Shown in pieces: positions 47,605 to 56,413 of a stretch of DNA of 64,000 nucleotides. A program made the translations under genes and the position numbers. Position 1 is the stretch's first letter. Every line of letters begins with the position of its first letter. Source of the DNA: Janthinobacterium sp. GW456P (GTDB taxonomy: Bacteria > Pseudomonadota > Gammaproteobacteria > Burkholderiales > Burkholderiaceae_D); assembly GCF_002127655.1 (NCBI RefSeq), contig NZ_NEHB01000009.1:103957-167956 (forward strand), read 5' to 3'. Below the pieces are notes generated by a model that was not told the origin of the DNA, ran no database searches, and saw nothing but the letters and a program-made list of their open reading frames with translations.

Positions 47605-48135
47605 TTAGGACTGCCCGGCGCCGGTATGCGAATTGTGATCGTACAACCAATTCTTGAATTCAGTGAGAAGAATGCCGTCATTCGATTCAAAGATGTTACC
47701 GTCGTGGGAAATATGGACAATATCAGAGAGCGACTTTAGGTCCCGCATTATTTCGAATAGCCCGATTATTGCAGGGGTATCCCACTCAGGTCCCATCCTA
47801 TAGTCGAGGGCGATGAAACCCAGGTCCAGCACAAAGAATCCCAAATCAGGAATAGGCGCCCCATCGTTAGATCGTAGGCCGCCGAAAACGACATGAAATC
47901 CTTCAGCATCCCCATCCAAGAATCCGATCGCCGGATTTTCGCCAAAGCGAATTGGAGATTCCTCGCTCCTACTCTTTGACCAGTAATATGGGTTTTCCAT
48001 CGCCAGATGAGTTGCTCGCCGTTGAATCAGGGCATATGCATCACCGGCAACCCGTTTCTGCCCAAAATCAAAATTGATATCAGGTAGCGAGCCATCATTC
48101 GTGTGCAGGATTTCGCGTACTTTGTCAAAATTCAT
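47605..48135 (-). CDS. Hypothetical 176-residue protein, downstream member of a repeat-linked pair
   Basis: Not recognised. Start MNFDKVREIL at 48135 overlaps the stop codon of the upstream 88-residue ORF by 4 bp (ATGA). The frame is open further upstream to 48177 through a tetranucleotide tract, giving MDGWMDSGPLSESK first. It is rich in aromatic and acidic residues (ENPYYWSKSRSEESP; FFVLDLGFIALDYRMGPEWD), with no signal peptide. Size and character resemble single-domain immunity-type proteins; this is inference. Confidence 0.6.
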   Translation of the reverse strand: MNFDKVREILHTNDGSLPDINFDFGQKRVAGDAYALIQRRATHLAMENPYYWSKSRSEESPIRFGENPAIGFLDGDAEGFHVVFGGLRSNDGAPIPDLGFFVLDLGFIALDYRMGPEWDTPAIIGLFEIMRDLKSLSDIVHISHDGNIFESNDGILLTEFKNWLYDHNSHTGAGQS

Positions 48136-48398
48136 CTTCGATTCACTAAGGGGGCCACTGTCCATCCATCCATCCATCCGTCAGTGATGACAGTATACAG
48201 AATCGTGCGGCATTTTTCCACATACGGGAAAGCTAATCCATGATTGCCAGTGAAGTCGACAAGGCGAATTGCCGATTCGTCCCAGGTTAACGTCGCCGCA
48301 AACCAGCCCCGGCCGTCGATAAAGTATTCATCGTTGGGGCCACGAGCAAGATCAGTGGATGGTGCAGAAAAAATTTTCGTGAGTTCAAATTGATTCAT
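48132..48398 (-). CDS. Hypothetical 88-residue protein ending in a tetranucleotide tract
   Basis: Not recognised. The N-terminal 70 residues look globular (DEYFIDGRGWFAATLTWDESA). The C-terminus (TDGWMDGWTVAPLVNRR) is encoded by the (TCCA)n tract at 48161-48180 and just beyond. Gain of one repeat unit would join it in frame to the following ORF. Its stop codon overlaps the downstream start by 4 bp. Confidence 0.5.
   Translation of the reverse strand: MNQFELTKIFSAPSTDLARGPNDEYFIDGRGWFAATLTWDESAIRLVDFTGNHGLAFPYVEKCRTILYTVITDGWMDGWTVAPLVNRR
48161..48180. repeat. Tetranucleotide repeat (TCCA)4-5 at an ORF junction
   Basis: TCCATCCATCCATCCATCCG on the plus strand, lying in the overlap of two minus-strand open frames. 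Four-base units change the reading frame on slippage, as in phase-variable contingency loci. Confidence 0.75.
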
Positions 48399-48457
48399 GT
48401 ATCAAGCATATCAAAATTTGACATGCGAATAATTGACTCACCGCCGGGTTTTGGCCA

Positions 48458-48474
48458 ATTGTGTTGAAAAAACT
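48458..48474. repeat. Solitary IS1182-type terminal repeat
   Basis: ATTGTGTTGAAAAAACTC, the same as the IS inverted repeats at 45380 and 46644 apart from one extra A. There is no transposase frame next to it, so it looks like a remnant of another copy or of a deletion. Confidence 0.6.
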
Positions 48475-48618
48475 CCAGAGCAGAGCAGGGCTCGCAGCCA
48501 GTATTTATTTCTAATAGGCTTGAACTTTTTTTGCCAGATCCGTTTGTTATCTTGTTTTAATTTTCCCGGTCATTGCTATCAATGTTTTCTCATGTCCGCT
48601 CCTGGTCGAACTCGGCTT

Positions 48619-49035
48619 TTAATCAAAAACAAGCCGCTGCCCCAGCTCGAATTCATTTTCATGGCAATAAAACAGGATAAGCGGCGTGTCGTTCGAATAG
48701 ATCATCGCGTCGTCACGTGAGGGAACAAAAATATTCCGCCAATTCTCGACCAGGAATGCACTGCTGCACAAGAAGCATTCGTCCTCTCCAAACACCACGA
48801 TGACCTGCTGATTTCTCGGCACACGGGCACGCAGCCAGTTGGTGGCACTGGCCACGTCACTCCCGAATGCGAGCCGTTCGATTGCGCTGACGGTATTGGC
48901 GTCCAGGCCGAGATGCGTCTTCGAATCATGAAGGCCCGCCAAATCATATGCACGACGGGCACCCTCGGCGTTAAGCCAGGCGATATCCGCTGAGTAATGG
49001 ATGAGCTCCTGAACCCTCCAATGTGTTGCGTTCAT
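48619..49035 (-). CDS. Hypothetical 138-residue protein
   Basis: Not recognised. Starts MNATHWRVQELIHYSADIAW and ends with an aromatic, acidic segment (LILFYCHENEFELGQRLVFD). It contains a hydrophobic strand followed by cysteines (VIVVFGEDECFLCSSAF). The lower GC and orphan character match its neighbours in the island. It is the only supported gene between 48.4 and 49.3 kb. Confidence 0.6.
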   Translation of the reverse strand: MNATHWRVQELIHYSADIAWLNAEGARRAYDLAGLHDSKTHLGLDANTVSAIERLAFGSDVASATNWLRARVPRNQQVIVVFGEDECFLCSSAFLVENWRNIFVPSRDDAMIYSNDTPLILFYCHENEFELGQRLVFD

Positions 49036-49356
49036 AATCTCTCAAAAAATCAATGGGATCACGGCTATGTTTCTCGAGCCAGGCTGTCATCGTGCCCCTG
49101 TTCTGTCGGCGACAAATGCAAGCGCAATCCGTTTATGTTGGTAAGGAAAACAAATTACAGTGTATCCTGCATCCCCAGTAATGTATCTTTTCTGTCGAGA
49201 AAAAAGAATAGCAGCTGTATTGGTTTTTGCTGGAAGAAGATGTTTTGATCGGCGCAATTATCATGGCGATACTGCATGATGAATGCTAGTCGTTGGCCAA
49301 TATCCTGGCACCGCGCGGCGCCGTATGGAAGGTCCCTTTACTTTCATTGAAATGAT
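49036..49356. other. Intergenic region
   Basis: About 320 bp, AT-richer than average. I see no gene, repeat or terminator that I can support here. Confidence 0.4.
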
Positions 49357-49811
49357 ATGGAGATTCCCCAATTGCTGCATATCGAAGAAAACATCCATAT
49401 TGCCGTCCCGCCCGCGGTCATTGACCAAATCTGGAGCGAGGTTGACCGATGGCATTTGTGGGATCCGGATACGAAGCAAGCCCGGCTCAACGGGCCATTC
49501 GCCGTGGGAACACATGGCCGGATCGTTCCGAACAAGGGGATGGGGATCCGCTGCTGGTCACCGAGCGTACCGCAGGGCGTTCATTCACCGTCGAGGGTTA
49601 CATCCCCTTGTTCCGCATTCACTTCGAGCACACGGTCGCTGCCGTCGAGGGCGGGTCGGAAGTCGCGCACCGCGTGTGGTTTACGGGTGCGCTGGCCTTT
49701 CTGTTCGGCCCGGGCGTTGCCAGGCAAGTCAGGGAAGGGTTGCCCAGGACGATGTTGTCGCTCAAGGTATATGCGGAGAAACGCAACGAAGCCGTCAATC
49801 ATGCCGCCTGA
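49357..49811 (+). pseudogene. Frameshifted SRPBCC (polyketide cyclase-like) protein
   Basis: The first frame gives MEIPQLLHIEENIHIAVPP and VDRWHLWDPDTKQARLNGPF, the usual start of an SRPBCC ligand-binding protein, up to about 49546. Similarity then continues in the next frame as DPLLVTERTAGRSFTVEGY, FEHTVAAVEGGSEVAHRVW and a C-terminal helix to 49811. One indel near 49546 explains this. Either half alone is too short for the fold, so this is probably a pseudogene, or a sequencing error in the source. Confidence 0.65.
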
Positions 49812-50103
49812 CAAGTCATCGAGGCGCAGCAGCTAAAGCAGCATCGCCGGTGGAATGCATGGGGAGCGACTCGCGGCGGCGTTTCTGTCGCCGCTCTCGT
49901 CGACCATGCCGTGCAAGGCCCATGTTTGCCGCTTCTTTGGGCAACACTTTGTACTTAGTTTCTCCTCGTCAATTCCTTGCAAAGCACCGTAGCAAATTAA
50001 CGTGCCGTTCCCGTCATGATGGAATACAATTCCTGCGTGGCAGCCAGCTTGCCTGGCAAGGCCGGGCACGGCGTCACGCTTTGACCTTGGAAGATGTTTG
50101 CTT

Positions 50104-50988
50104 ATGACTCTGCAGTTCCCCCTGCCACAGGTGCCCCGCGCGCCCTCCCGTCTGTCCAAGCCATTCGGCCCGCTGTTTGCCCTGACCTTGTTGTTCCTGA
50201 TTCCTGCAGCACCCGTCACGGCGGCCACGCCAGCTAGCAGCAGCGTCATGCTGGAAGACCTGACCAGCACGGAGTTGCGCAGCCGTATCGATCACGGCGC
50301 CACCACCGTACTCGTGCCGATCGGCGGCGTCGAGCAGAGCGGGCCGTATATCGCGCTGGGCAAGCACAATGTGCGCGCCGGCTTGCTGGCGCGGCAGATT
50401 GCGCAAAAGCTGGGCAATACCATCGTCGCGCCCGTCGTTTCCTACGTGCCGGAAGGCGCGATTTCGCCACCGGCCGGTCACATGCGCTTTGCCGGCACGA
50501 TTTCGATACCGCCCGCCGATTTCGAAGCCGTGCTGGAAGGCGCGGCCGCCAGCCTGCGCCAGCATGGCTTCCGCGACATCATTTTTATCGGCGACCATGG
50601 CGGCTATCAAAAAAACGAGCAGAACGTGGCCAACAAGCTCAACCGGGCTTGGGGCAAAGCTTCCGCCGCCAACGATGCGCGCGCCTACGCCTTGCTCGAT
50701 TACTATGACATCACGCAGTCGGCCTATATTGCCGAACTGCAAAAGCGCGGCCACAGCAGCGCCGAGATCGGCCTGCATGCGGGCTTGGCGGACGCGGCGC
50801 TGATGCTGGCGACGGACCCGTCGCTGGTGCGCAGCGAGGCCATGGCGCGCGGACCCAAGCCCGGCGTGGCGGACGGCGTGCGCGGCGACGCCACGCGTGC
50901 CACGGCCGAATTGGGCCAGATCGGTATCAAGCTGCAGGTGGACACCTCGGTGGCTGCCATCAAGCAATTGCTGCAACGAAATAAGTAA
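50104..50988 (+). CDS. Exported creatininase-family protein
   Basis: A 294-residue protein with an N-terminal hydrophobic segment (about 20-45, ending PVTAATP), indicating export. The creatininase metal site, normally E-Q-H-G-P-H-x-P-L-x-T-D, reads EQSGPYIALGKHN: the Glu is kept, the first His is Ser and the Asp position is His. GDHGG (later ligand region) is present. This points to a variant metal site and possibly a different hydrolase activity. Creatininase relatives include the mycofactocin peptidase MftE. A YVTN propeller gene follows after 57 bp. ATG at 50104 preferred; a TTG two codons earlier is possible. Confidence 0.8.
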   Translation: MTLQFPLPQVPRAPSRLSKPFGPLFALTLLFLIPAAPVTAATPASSSVMLEDLTSTELRSRIDHGATTVLVPIGGVEQSGPYIALGKHNVRAGLLARQIAQKLGNTIVAPVVSYVPEGAISPPAGHMRFAGTISIPPADFEAVLEGAAASLRQHGFRDIIFIGDHGGYQKNEQNVANKLNRAWGKASAANDARAYALLDYYDITQSAYIAELQKRGHSSAEIGLHAGLADAALMLATDPSLVRSEAMARGPKPGVADGVRGDATRATAELGQIGIKLQVDTSVAAIKQLLQRNK

Positions 50989-51045
50989 ATCTTCCGCCGG
51001 AAGTGCTGAACTTCCGGCTTTTGCAACGAAACGACGCGAAAACAC

Positions 51046-52323
51046 ATGAAAAAATCTCAACGACGCACTATCGTCACCTTGTCCGCCCTGGCTGCCGCAC
51101 TGGCTGGCCTGGGCGTGGCCAGCCAGGTCATCGGCGCCAGCACGCCGGCCCCGGCGGTTGCCGCTGCGGCGCCGGCCGCCGCCTATTCTCCGCTGCCTGG
51201 CATGCCGCCGCTGGTGGACCCGAAAAACGTCTACGGCAGCATCGCCAGCAGCAATATGAGCGCCGTCGTCAAGGATCACTTGCGCCGCGTCTACGTGCCG
51301 AACCTGCGCTCGAACGATGTCTACGTGATCGACCAGGACAGCCTGAAGGTGGTCGACAAGTTCAAGGTCGGCAGCGGCCCGCAGCACGTGGTGCCGTCGT
51401 GGGACTTGCGCACCCTGTGGGTGGCGAACAATGCGGAGCGCACGGACAAGGGCAGTCTGACGCCCGTCGACCCCTTGACGGGCAAGCCGGGCAAGGAAGT
51501 GCCGGTCGACGATCCCTACAATATGTATTTCACGCCGGACGGCAAGTCGGCCATCGTCGTGGCTGAAGCACGCCACCGCCTCGATTTCCGCGATCCGAAG
51601 ACCATGGCCGTGCAGTATTCGATCGACACGCCCCAGTGCGGCGGCATCAACCATGCCGATTTTTCCAATGACGGCCGCTACGCCATGTTCACCTGCGAGT
51701 TCGACGGCACCATCGCCAAGATCGACCTGGTGGGGCGCAAGGTCGACGGCTACCTGAAATTGCAGATGCCGGCCAAGCGCTTTGCCGAGTCCGGCCCCGT
51801 GGGCGGCCCCGCGAATGAAATCTGCAGCGTCAAGAAGGGCATGCCGCAAGACATACGCATCTCGCCGGACGGCAAGAAATTCTTTATTGCCGACATGGAT
51901 GCCGACGGCGTGCACATCGTCGATGGCGCCACCCTGAAGGAAATCGGCTTCATCCAGACGGGTGTGGGCGCGCACGGCCTGTACCCCAGCCGCGACGGCA
52001 AGAAATTATACGTGGCCAACCGCGGCACGCACCGCATCCATGGCAAGCCGAAGGGCAAGGGCAGCGTCAGCGTGATCGATTTCGCCACGGAAAAAGTCGT
52101 GTCGAACTGGCCGATTCCCGGCGGCGGCAGCCCCGACATGGGCAATGTGTCCGCCGATGGCAAGTATCTGTGGCTGTCCGGCCGCTTCGACGACGTGGTC
52201 TACCGCATCGAGACGACCAGCGGTGATGTGTCCAAAGTGAAAGTCGGCCAGGAACCGCACGGCCTGACCGTGTGGCCGCAGCCGGGCCGCTATTCGCTCG
52301 GGCATACGGGCAACCTGCGCTAG
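51046..52323 (+). CDS. Exported YVTN-type beta-propeller protein
   Basis: A 425-residue protein with a signal peptide (to about residue 30, GASTPAPA) and a chain of about seven beta-propeller repeats such as RRVYVPNLRSNDVYVIDQD, KKLYVANRGTHRI and KYLWLSGRFDDVVYRIE. Sites such as PDGKK(F/L)(F/Y)(I/V)A are typical of YVTN/NHL-like propellers. It is periplasmic or extracellular. It is 57 bp downstream of the creatininase-like gene and probably cotranscribed. The role is unknown; propellers often act as binding scaffolds or dehydrogenases. Confidence 0.85.
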   Translation: MKKSQRRTIVTLSALAAALAGLGVASQVIGASTPAPAVAAAAPAAAYSPLPGMPPLVDPKNVYGSIASSNMSAVVKDHLRRVYVPNLRSNDVYVIDQDSLKVVDKFKVGSGPQHVVPSWDLRTLWVANNAERTDKGSLTPVDPLTGKPGKEVPVDDPYNMYFTPDGKSAIVVAEARHRLDFRDPKTMAVQYSIDTPQCGGINHADFSNDGRYAMFTCEFDGTIAKIDLVGRKVDGYLKLQMPAKRFAESGPVGGPANEICSVKKGMPQDIRISPDGKKFFIADMDADGVHIVDGATLKEIGFIQTGVGAHGLYPSRDGKKLYVANRGTHRIHGKPKGKGSVSVIDFATEKVVSNWPIPGGGSPDMGNVSADGKYLWLSGRFDDVVYRIETTSGDVSKVKVGQEPHGLTVWPQPGRYSLGHTGNLR

Positions 52324-52440
52324 CCAGCCGCCTGGCGATTTCCCTGGAGAAAATGCGCCGCATCCGCCGTTGTGATTGCTTAAAAGGCAATGTTCGCGCA
52401 TACTGTCTTTTCCATTCCACTACTTCCAGGGAACACCATC

Positions 52441-52812
52441 ATGATTCTTGATCACATCGGTTTGACTGTCAGCGATGCACAGGCCAGCAAGGCTTTCTTT
52501 TCCGCCGCCCTGGCGCCCCTGGGCGTGTCGGTGGTGATGGAAGAGCAGGGCTGGGTTGGCATGGGCAAGGATGGCAAGCCCGATTTCTGGTTCGGCGCAG
52601 GCGGCGCGGCGCATGCCGGCATGCATCTCGCCTTCGCGGCCGACAACCGCGCCCAGGTGGACGCGTTCTACAAGGCCGCGCTGGAAGCGGGCGGCAAGGA
52701 CAATGGCGCGCCAGGCATCCGCGCGCTGTACCACCCGAATTACTATGGCGCTTTCGTGCTGGGGCCCGATGGCCACAATGTCGAAGCCGTCTGCCACCGT
52801 CCCGAGCCTTGA
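52441..52812 (+). CDS. VOC-family (glyoxalase/bleomycin-resistance fold) protein
   Basis: A 123-residue single-domain VOC protein starting MILDHIGLTVSDAQASKAFF. The metal-ligand-type positions are His5 (DHIGL), His near 60 (GMHLAFAA) and Glu near 118 (NVEAVCH), the classic H...H/E...E pattern. It is a metal-dependent dioxygenase, lyase or resistance fold of unknown substrate. A longer frame upstream lacks VOC features. Confidence 0.85.
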   Translation: MILDHIGLTVSDAQASKAFFSAALAPLGVSVVMEEQGWVGMGKDGKPDFWFGAGGAAHAGMHLAFAADNRAQVDAFYKAALEAGGKDNGAPGIRALYHPNYYGAFVLGPDGHNVEAVCHRPEP

Positions 52813-52839
52813 TGCCGGGCATTACCTGAAGAGAGCAGC

Positions 52840-53175
52840 ATGAAGCACAGCGCCACCCTGTTTGCCGATGATGCCGGCCGCTATGCCTACGTCAAAGCGG
52901 GTTTCTCCTGGCCGGCCCTGTTCCTGGGCTCGTTCTGGGCCGTCGCCAAGCGCCGCTGGTGGCTGGTGCTGCTCATGCTGGCGATGGATGCGTGCCTGTG
53001 GTTTGGCAGTCATCTCGCCACCGAACTGCGCATCGGTCCGATGATGCTGCTGATGGCCGGCGCGGAGCTCAGTTACCTGCTGGCGCGTGGCTGGTATGGC
53101 AACCGCTGGCTGGAAGCGTCGCTGCGCAGCCATGGCTACAAGCCCGTCGTGCCGGGCAAGGGCGCCGCTGGCTGA
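52840..53175 (+). CDS. DUF2628-like small membrane protein
   Basis: A 111-residue protein with two or three hydrophobic segments (about 24-50 and 65-85). The pattern KAGFSWPALFLGSFWAVAKRRWW followed by a final RSHGY matches the DUF2628 family of small inner-membrane proteins. The function of the family is unknown. It lies 27 bp after the VOC gene, so cotranscription is possible. Confidence 0.75.
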   Translation: MKHSATLFADDAGRYAYVKAGFSWPALFLGSFWAVAKRRWWLVLLMLAMDACLWFGSHLATELRIGPMMLLMAGAELSYLLARGWYGNRWLEASLRSHGYKPVVPGKGAAG

Positions 53176-53457
53176 GCTTGTCTGACACAGATTTTCCTTT
53201 CCATTACTGACGTTTGCCAAGAGCAAGCCGTCCAGCCCAAACTTTTTGCGCAGTCCAGCGCACCTTTGATCCAGATCATGCCTCACCTGCGGTGCTCACG
53301 TAGCCTTGGGACTCGCGTTGCAAAGCATCTTTCCACCAATCGGATATGTTTTTTCGCGTTTCGTGGCGTAGCCCGGTCGTCTGCCTCACCGTTCGACAGC
53401 CGGTGGTGTCGCCATCTGTTTTTATGTCCACCCAACCGCTATTTAATGAGGAACTCC

Positions 53458-54096
53458 ATGTATCCATATTCCCGTAGTGTTACCCCCGCCGCCAAGAACC
53501 ACCTGGAAGCGCAACTGGCTTTCTTCAATGGCCTGTCGAAGTCGCTGTTTCAGTCGATGCAGCATTTCAGTGACCTGAACATGCAACTGGCACAAGGCTT
53601 GCTGGAAGAAAGCACGGTCACCAGCCAGAACCTGTTGACGGTCGAGCGCGCCGAAGATGTGTTCCAGGTGGCCGCCGCCTCGGGCCAGCCAGCCGCCGAG
53701 CAACTGCGCAAGTATCAGCAACAGGTGTCGCGCCTGGCTGCCGATACGCAGGTCGAACTGGCCAACGTGGCCGAACAGCATGTGAATGAAACGAGCCGTA
53801 CCGCCAAGGCCCTGGCCGAGGAAGTGGCCCGCACCGCTTCGGAAGAAACGGAGAAAAACGTGCGCAAGCAGCAGGAAGCGATGCAGCGCATGGCCGAACC
53901 GTTCCAGGCCTACCATCAGAACGGCGCCAACCGCGACCAGCAGCGCGGCGCCCAAAGCCGTGACGGTCAAAGCCTGCAAAGCGCCAGCCACCAGGGCAGC
54001 CAGCAGTCGTCCGGCAGCGAAAGCTCGGCCAGCGGCAGCGCATCGCAAGCTGGCTCCGCACAGGGCAAGAGCAGCAGCGCCAGCCGTAAAGAGTAA
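53458..54096 (+). CDS. phaP: Phasin family protein (polyhydroxyalkanoate granule)
   Basis: A 212-residue phasin. A helical amphipathic core (about 10-145; FNGLSKSLFQSMQHFSDLNMQ) typical of PhaP is followed by a Gln/Ser/Ala/Gly-rich tail (about 150-212). It coats polyhydroxyalkanoate granules. ATG at 53458 follows TGAGGAA; the earlier in-frame starts give a non-phasin N-terminus. A terminator lies about 95 bp downstream. The presence of a phasin implies PHA storage in this organism. Confidence 0.9.
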   Translation: MYPYSRSVTPAAKNHLEAQLAFFNGLSKSLFQSMQHFSDLNMQLAQGLLEESTVTSQNLLTVERAEDVFQVAAASGQPAAEQLRKYQQQVSRLAADTQVELANVAEQHVNETSRTAKALAEEVARTASEETEKNVRKQQEAMQRMAEPFQAYHQNGANRDQQRGAQSRDGQSLQSASHQGSQQSSGSESSASGSASQAGSAQGKSSSASRKE

Positions 54097-54192
54097 GCAC
54101 GAGGCTGCTTGCGGCTGAGCCGTATCGCGAGGGCCGAGCCTTGCTATGCGGCCAGCCGGCACGCGGCATTGTGCGTATTGGTTTGGGCAGAG

Positions 54193-54221
54193 CGCCCGCC
54201 CTTCACGGGGCGGGCGTTTTG
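54193..54221 (+). terminator. Terminator after phasin, overlapping the converging esterase stop
   Basis: Stem CGCCCGCCC / GGGGCGGGCG with loop TTCAC followed by TTTT. The loop contains the stop codon of the convergent esterase gene (54203-54205), so the hairpin may end transcription from both sides. Confidence 0.85.
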
Positions 54222-55213
54222 TCGTATGCGTGCAACTCCGGGGCTGTCGTGCCTGAGTCAGGTGAGCGGGGCGGCAAGGCTGGGCCTGCCGGCGAGCCGG
54301 TAGCTGACAAGACCGCAGACGAGACCGCGTTGCCGGCTCCACTGTGCGCATCGATGAAGGCGCTGACGGCGTCCAGCGTGGGCGCCAGCCTGCGCAAGGG
54401 GGCAGCCAGCGTGGCGACCAGGGTGGCGTGGCCCACATGGTCGAAATAGGTTTCCGTCACGGACCTGTGCAGCGCGCGCAAGGCGCTGGCCAGGCCGCCT
54501 GTGTTGCGTTGTGGATCGACCAGCTTGTCCTTGCCGGGCTGGGGGGCGATCAGCAGGGCGGGCGGGGCGTCGGCCGTTACGTGGTGAATGGGCTGCGAAG
54601 CGGCGGGCGTGTCCGGGTAAAAGAACACGGGCCGGGTGGTGGTGTTTTCGATGGGCAGGAAATCGTAGGGACCGGCCAGGCCTATCCATCCCCGCAAGTC
54701 GTGCGGGCGCATGCCGTGGCGCGCCAGCAGGCTGGCGTCGAGCGCCAGCATGGCCGCGTTGTAGGCGCCGGCGCTATGGCCCATGACGAACAAACGCGTC
54801 GGGTCGCCGCCATGGCGGCTCGATTCCATCGCAGCCCAGGCCACGGCGCGGGCCGCATCCTGCAGGATTTCGGGGTAGTGCACGTCCGGATACAGCCGGT
54901 AGTCGGCGATCACGGCCAGGTAGCCGCGCGCGGCGAGCGCGTGGCCGACGAAGGCATAATCGGCGCGCTCGCCCGTCGTCCAGTTGCCGCCGTAAAAGAA
55001 TACCACCACGGGAACGGGGCCCGTGCGGGTCTTGGGGGCGTACACATCGAGTTTCTGCCGTGGCAGGGGGCCGTAGGCCAGGCCGCGCGTCACGTGCGAG
55101 GCGCTGCCGGACGACAAGGCATTGATGGCCATCAAGGGCGAGCAGGCGGCCAGGCCGGCAGCGAGCGGGATGGCCGCCTGCAAGCCGAGCAGGGTGGTGC
55201 GCAGGATCGTCAT
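54203..55213 (-). CDS. Alpha/beta hydrolase esterase (HSL-like carboxylesterase)
   Basis: A 336-residue alpha/beta hydrolase with an N-terminal signal or lipoprotein-like segment (LGLQAAIPLAAGLAACSPLM; a lipobox LAAC is present). The oxyanion motif is FFYGGNW (HGG-type variant with Tyr), the nucleophile Ser is in GHSAGAYN, and the His is in FDHVGHATL. This fits acetyl-hydrolase or kynurenine formamidase-like esterases. ATG at 55213 follows GGGAG. Its last codons form part of the phasin terminator hairpin. It probably sits outside the cytoplasm. Confidence 0.85.
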   Translation of the reverse strand: MTILRTTLLGLQAAIPLAAGLAACSPLMAINALSSGSASHVTRGLAYGPLPRQKLDVYAPKTRTGPVPVVVFFYGGNWTTGERADYAFVGHALAARGYLAVIADYRLYPDVHYPEILQDAARAVAWAAMESSRHGGDPTRLFVMGHSAGAYNAAMLALDASLLARHGMRPHDLRGWIGLAGPYDFLPIENTTTRPVFFYPDTPAASQPIHHVTADAPPALLIAPQPGKDKLVDPQRNTGGLASALRALHRSVTETYFDHVGHATLVATLAAPLRRLAPTLDAVSAFIDAHSGAGNAVSSAVLSATGSPAGPALPPRSPDSGTTAPELHAYDKTPAP

Positions 55214-55318
55214 GCAGGCTCCCGATGGTGATGGTTGATGCTTGCAGTGTAGGCCAGACTGGGCAGGGCGCACACGGGGAAGTTGCTGTCTGGCATAGAT
55301 AAATGTTGCATGCGTCAA

Positions 55319-56209
55319 TCAATCCTGCAACAGCCATTTGCGCGCCGTGGCGATGACGGCGTCCGACAGAGTGCGCGTGAGCGGCGTCTGGATATCCCAG
55401 GCATGCCAGGTCAGAGGCACGTCGAGCGCCTGCCCGGCCGCCACATCGACGAGCTTGCCGGCGGCCAGCGCCGTTTCCGCCTGCAGCAAGGGCACCATAC
55501 CATAGGCATAGCCCGCTTCGATGAAGCGCACGAAGTCGCGCGCCGAACCGAGCACATGGTGCGGATAGCGGCCCGTGTAGCCGAGGCGGTGCTGCAAATA
55601 GCGCTCGTGCAGCGCATCCTTGCTGCCGAACGTGATGGCGGGCGCCTGGCTGACGGCCTCGACCGTAAAACCATGGGGGAACCATTGCTGCGCGAATACG
55701 GGCGAGGCCACGCACAGATAGCGCATGCCGCCCAGCGGCGTGGCCGTGGTGCCGGCCACCAGGTCGTTGGCGCTGGTGACGCAGGCAAACACGCGCCCTT
55801 CGCGCAACTGGCTCAAGGTATGGTCCTGGTCGTCGAGGCGGATATCGAGCAGGCACGACGGCGGCGACAGCAGCGGTCCCAGCGCTTCCGGGATCCAGGT
55901 GGCGGCGCTGTCGGCATTGACGGCGATGGCCAGCGCCGGCAATTGCGTCGTGGGGCCGGGCTGGGCGTCGAGCGCCGCTTCGAGCAGCTTGACTTGCCGG
56001 TAATGGGCGATCAGGCGCTGGCCCGCTTCCGTCGGCAGCGGCGGGTGGCTGCGGATGATCAATAAGGTACCTTCGAGGTTTTCCAAGGTGCGGATGCGCT
56101 GCGATACGGCCGGCTGGCTGATCGCCAGCGCCTGCGCGGCCTTTTCAAAGCTGCCCAGGCCGATCACGGCGTCGAGGGCGGCCAATCCACGGTAATCGAC
56201 GACGCGCAT
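55319..56209 (-). CDS. argP: ArgP-type LysR regulator of amino-acid export
   Basis: A 296-residue LysR protein of the ArgP/IciA/LysG group, starting MRVVDYRGLAALDAVI with the helix-turn-helix SFEKAAQALAISQPAVSQRIRTLE (residues about 20-45). It is divergent from the LysE/ArgO exporter gene, 204 bp away, the standard arrangement. It should activate the exporter when arginine or lysine is high. Confidence 0.95.
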   Translation of the reverse strand: MRVVDYRGLAALDAVIGLGSFEKAAQALAISQPAVSQRIRTLENLEGTLLIIRSHPPLPTEAGQRLIAHYRQVKLLEAALDAQPGPTTQLPALAIAVNADSAATWIPEALGPLLSPPSCLLDIRLDDQDHTLSQLREGRVFACVTSANDLVAGTTATPLGGMRYLCVASPVFAQQWFPHGFTVEAVSQAPAITFGSKDALHERYLQHRLGYTGRYPHHVLGSARDFVRFIEAGYAYGMVPLLQAETALAAGKLVDVAAGQALDVPLTWHAWDIQTPLTRTLSDAVIATARKWLLQD

Positions 56210-56413
56210 AAGTTTCTCTTATATATAGTTAGAATCATTCATTATACTTATATTTACTTTTTCTTTACACTGTTGAAATAGGGTAACAACTCCACTCTCC
56301 CGCGCGGTTCCCCAGGTTCCGCACCACCCTCCACCTACCTCTGATGACTTTGCCGTTGCCGGCAGAGCGTGGGCGGCCGTGCGCGTGATGGAAAGCAATG
56401 GAAAGGAATCAAT

